Below, in pieces: positions 62,232 to 64,000 of a stretch of DNA of 64,000 bases (the stretch's first letter is position 1; every line of letters starts with the position of its first letter). Below the pieces are notes generated by a model that was not told the origin of the DNA, searched no databases, and saw nothing but the letters and a program-made list of their open reading frames with translations. The DNA is from Gemmatimonadaceae bacterium (GTDB lineage Bacteria; Gemmatimonadota; Gemmatimonadetes; Gemmatimonadales; Gemmatimonadaceae), in NCBI GenBank assembly GCA_036273715.1, contig DASUHB010000038.1, positions 1-64,000 of the forward strand. Direction: 5' to 3'. A program made the position numbers and the translations under genes.

Positions 62232-63035
62232 ATGAAGCGTACGGACCTCATTCCACTCGTCATTCTTCTCCCGTTGCTCGGCTTTGTGGCTGCGCAGGTG
62301 ACCGAGACCTCGCACCCGACGCCCGAGCCGCGCGTGAGTCTGGTTCCCGTCGAAGCGCACACTGAAGCGGGACGGTTGGGCATCGCCCGTCACATCGCCG
62401 AGGTCGCGCACGTTGCCTCTGCGCCCGCTCGGGCTTCCAGCGACGAGGCGATCCACGACCTCGGCGACGTGCGCCAACGGTTGGCGCTCGGCGCCTCCGG
62501 CACGTACATCGATGAGATTCTGCTGGAGCGCGACTCGGCGCTGGCGCGTTGGCCGGATCGCACCTCGCAGCCCATCCGCGTGTGGATCGGCAGCGGCGCG
62601 GGCATCCCGGGCTGGAGCGACTCCTTCCCGGCACGCGTGCGCGATGCGTTCGAGGAGTGGAGCGATCTCGGCATCCCGGTTCGCTTCCAGTTCGTGACCG
62701 ATTCGCTCGACGCGGACGTCCACGTGGCCTGGATCGACCATTTCGACTCACCGATCAGCGGCAAGACGCTCTGGGCACGCGACCGCAGCTGGTGGATCGT
62801 CAATGCGAACATCACGCTCGCGTTGCACCACAACGCCGGCGAGGCGCTGGACGATTCGAGTGTCAAGGCCATCGCGCTCCACGAGGTCGGCCACCTGCTC
62901 GGTCTCGACCACACGAGCGACACGACCGACATCATGACGGCGCGGGTCCGTGTGCGCGATCTGTCGAACGCCGATCGTGCGACGATGAAGCTGCTCTACT
63001 CTCTGCCGCCGGGCAGCATTCGCCAGGGCAAGTAG
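62232..63035 (+). CDS. Secreted matrixin-type (M10) zinc metalloprotease
   Basis: This 267-aa exported protease begins MKRTDLIPLVILLPLLGFVAAQ, a signal peptide. The zinc site is ALHEVGHLLGLDHTSD (HExxHxxGxxH), and the Met-turn follows in TTDIMTARVRVRDL. The upstream part includes a TYIDEILLERDSALARWPDR segment and the beta-sheet of the catalytic domain (PIRVWIGSGAGIPGW). There is no hemopexin domain. It is probably secreted to the periplasm or medium and degrades proteins. An intrinsic terminator follows the stop by 25 nt. Confidence 0.9.
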   Translation: MKRTDLIPLVILLPLLGFVAAQVTETSHPTPEPRVSLVPVEAHTEAGRLGIARHIAEVAHVASAPARASSDEAIHDLGDVRQRLALGASGTYIDEILLERDSALARWPDRTSQPIRVWIGSGAGIPGWSDSFPARVRDAFEEWSDLGIPVRFQFVTDSLDADVHVAWIDHFDSPISGKTLWARDRSWWIVNANITLALHHNAGEALDDSSVKAIALHEVGHLLGLDHTSDTTDIMTARVRVRDLSNADRATMKLLYSLPPGSIRQGK

Positions 63036-63059
63036 GCAGCGGCCATCTGCCTAACGCAA

Positions 63060-63094
63060 CGCGCGCCGGCGATCCACGCCGGCGCGCGCTTTTT
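63060..63094 (+). terminator. Intrinsic terminator of the matrixin gene
   Basis: An 11-bp GC stem (63060-63070 with 63078-63088, 7-nt loop GATCCAC) is followed by CTTTTT (T5 at 63090-63094). It lies between two convergent genes. On the minus strand the tail is not T-rich, so it serves the plus strand. A GCCTAAC heptamer lies 7 nt before it. Confidence 0.88.
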
Positions 63095-64000
63095 CATCGG
63101 TCCCACTTGAGCACGATCGTTCGTTTCTTTTTGAGGCGGACGATGTCGAGCTTGAGTTGCGAATCGGATGCGCGGTACATGGCGCGGCTCAACCCGGCCG
63201 GCGAGTCCACTGGATTGCCATCGGCGCGAACGATCACGTCGCCGTCCTCGAGTCCGGAGCGAGCGGCAACGGTCCCCGACGCGACGCGCAGCACCAGCAC
63301 GCCTTGTCTCACGCCGAAATAGTCGGCGAGGTTGCCCACCGGCCTCACTTCGGCGCCGGCGACGACGAGCAGCGCTCCCCCGAACCGGGTGACGGTCGTC
63401 GAGATCTCGGGCATCGGCGACACCGCCGGGAACGGCGCGACGGCGATCTGGATCTGGGTCGAGTCGTTGTCCGATTCGCGCGCCGGTGGCGCGGGCGGCG
63501 CCGGCGTCGCTTGCGGCTGAGGAGCGTTTGGAACGACGAAGAAGCGCGCGCCGGACGGCGCGGTCCAGACCTGGGTCCACCAGGACGCCGGCCGTTTGCC
63601 GACGAGCGCGCTCAGTTGCTTGGTGTAAGCGCCGCGCTTGACGCGGAGGAGCACGTGTGTGCCCGGCTTGAGCAGTGTGGAAAACGGTTCGCAGCCGGCT
63701 GTCACATCCTTGCCGTTCAGCGCGAGCAGCTTGTCGCCCGACTCCAGACCAGCGCGCTCGGCGGGAGAGTCGGGATCCACGGATTCGATGGTGGGATACT
63801 CCTCGAATCGCATGAGCGTCTTGCCGCCTTCATTCTGGATTTCGGGCGTGCTGGTGGACAGCGTAACGCCCAGGTATCCAGTGCTGGTTTGATTGCGGAA
63901 TTGGCCGACGCTGATCTTGATGTCTTCGTGCGCCATGCGGCGGAGGAGGAGCTTACTGGTCAGCTGCTCGTAGCGCTCCTGGGCGCGCCGCAGCGCTCCG
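63094..64000 (-). CDS. Two-PDZ-domain protein, 5' end beyond the right edge
   Basis: The visible part has two PDZ domains: one around TGYLGVTLSTSTPEI, SPAERAGLESGDKLLALNGKD, and one at the C-terminus around GVLVLRVASGTVAARSG then DGDVIVRADGNPVD. A Pro/Ala-rich linker separates them. No protease domain is present in the visible part, so it may be a scaffold or the C-terminal part of a larger protein. An ATG occurs at 63936, but the frame stays open to the edge and encodes ALRRAQERYEQLTSKLLLRR, a plausible helix, so the real start probably lies outside the window. Confidence 0.8.
   Translation of the reverse strand, partial: GALRRAQERYEQLTSKLLLRRMAHEDIKISVGQFRNQTSTGYLGVTLSTSTPEIQNEGGKTLMRFEEYPTIESVDPDSPAERAGLESGDKLLALNGKDVTAGCEPFSTLLKPGTHVLLRVKRGAYTKQLSALVGKRPASWWTQVWTAPSGARFFVVPNAPQPQATPAPPAPPARESDNDSTQIQIAVAPFPAVSPMPEISTTVTRFGGALLVVAGAEVRPVGNLADYFGVRQGVLVLRVASGTVAARSGLEDGDVIVRADGNPVDSPAGLSRAMYRASDSQLKLDIVRLKKKRTIVLKWDR

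Larger units (their letters stand above)
1721..63053. repeat. Dispersed heptamer GTTAGGC/GCCTAAC (about 95-100 copies across the window)
   Basis: By eye I counted close to one hundred exact copies, about one per 650 nt, in both orientations. Examples are 2002, 3083, 8175, 11539, 12249, 17855, 20622, 29518, 33231, 40464, 48083, 55717, 58824 and 63047. Copies occur as Leu-Gly codons (TTA GGC), Pro-Asn (CCT AAC), Leu-Thr (CTA ACG), inside stop codons and between genes. A rough random expectation for this composition is under ten. Confidence 0.85.

Noticed and set aside
1-64000. CRISPR arrays, insertion sequences, prophage, tRNA and rRNA genes
   Set aside because: I looked for regular spaced repeats, transposase motifs, integrase genes and the GGTTCGAATCC-type tRNA arm and found none. 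The window appears to be ordinary chromosomal gene content.

Overview
The window is about 64 kb of GC-rich bacterial chromosome with densely packed genes on both strands, many of them overlapping by 4 nt. I see no rRNA, tRNA, insertion sequence, prophage or CRISPR array. The gene mix is four ECF sigma factors, Ser/Thr kinases, secreted HEAT, TPR and BNR-repeat proteins, paired M16 peptidases, a DGPF/ECF42 module and a BTAD regulator carrying a membrane segment. Together with the base composition this suggests an aerobic soil-type bacterium, most plausibly Gemmatimonadota. That placement is inference and was not tested by a search.

Layout. 0-7 kb: an amidohydrolase (cut by the left edge), acetate kinase, a thioredoxin-like ferredoxin, DinB, the ECF42 sigma factor with its DGPF partner, a DoxX-like protein, a GT87-like glycosyltransferase and CsaA. 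7-9.7 kb: a sulfur operon (CRIGER-type sulfurtransferase, OsmC, cysteine synthase) preceded by a cysteine-rich 20-codon leader ORF and a strong intrinsic terminator, which looks like a cysteine-responsive attenuator. 9.7-10.6 kb: an ECF sigma factor and a zinc anti-sigma. 11-16 kb: pqqA, a hairpin, pqqB, pqqC, pqqD and an M16 peptidase pair (one active, one degenerate), with no pqqE in the window. 16-19 kb: a ThDP enzyme and a Tat-exported M24 peptidase. 19-24 kb: an operon of ECF sigma, membrane anti-sigma and three secreted HEAT-repeat paralogues. 24-32 kb: a ClC channel, RsgA, proline dehydrogenase and the FadI/FadJ beta-oxidation pair.

32-41 kb: GlpD, GreA, a metallo-beta-lactamase-fold protein, a deoxyhypusine-synthase-like enzyme, a LOG protein, an alkaline-phosphatase-superfamily enzyme and QueG. 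41-50 kb: signalling genes, namely a BTAD regulator divergent from a HAF-repeat lipoprotein, then a hybrid histidine kinase, a CheY-like protein and an unusual HisKA-REC-HAMP-Ser/Thr-kinase fusion. 50-58.6 kb: a TPR protein, a methyltransferase, a VapBC pair, a large BNR-repeat secreted protein and a divergent adaptive-response pair (AdaA-AlkA fusion and Ogt/AdaB). The adaptive-response pair has one copy of a near-identical 20-nt site in front of each gene. 58.6-64 kb: an ECF sigma convergent with a Ser/Thr kinase, a matrixin protease and a PDZ protein that runs off the right edge.

Throughout the window the heptamer GTTAGGC/GCCTAAC recurs roughly 95-100 times by hand count, in both orientations, in several reading frames, in stop codons and between genes. 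Most leucine TTA codons that I checked lie inside it. This looks like a DNA-level signal that the gene content does not explain. The three most interesting items are this heptamer, the cysteine leader attenuator and the sigma/anti-sigma/HEAT operon.
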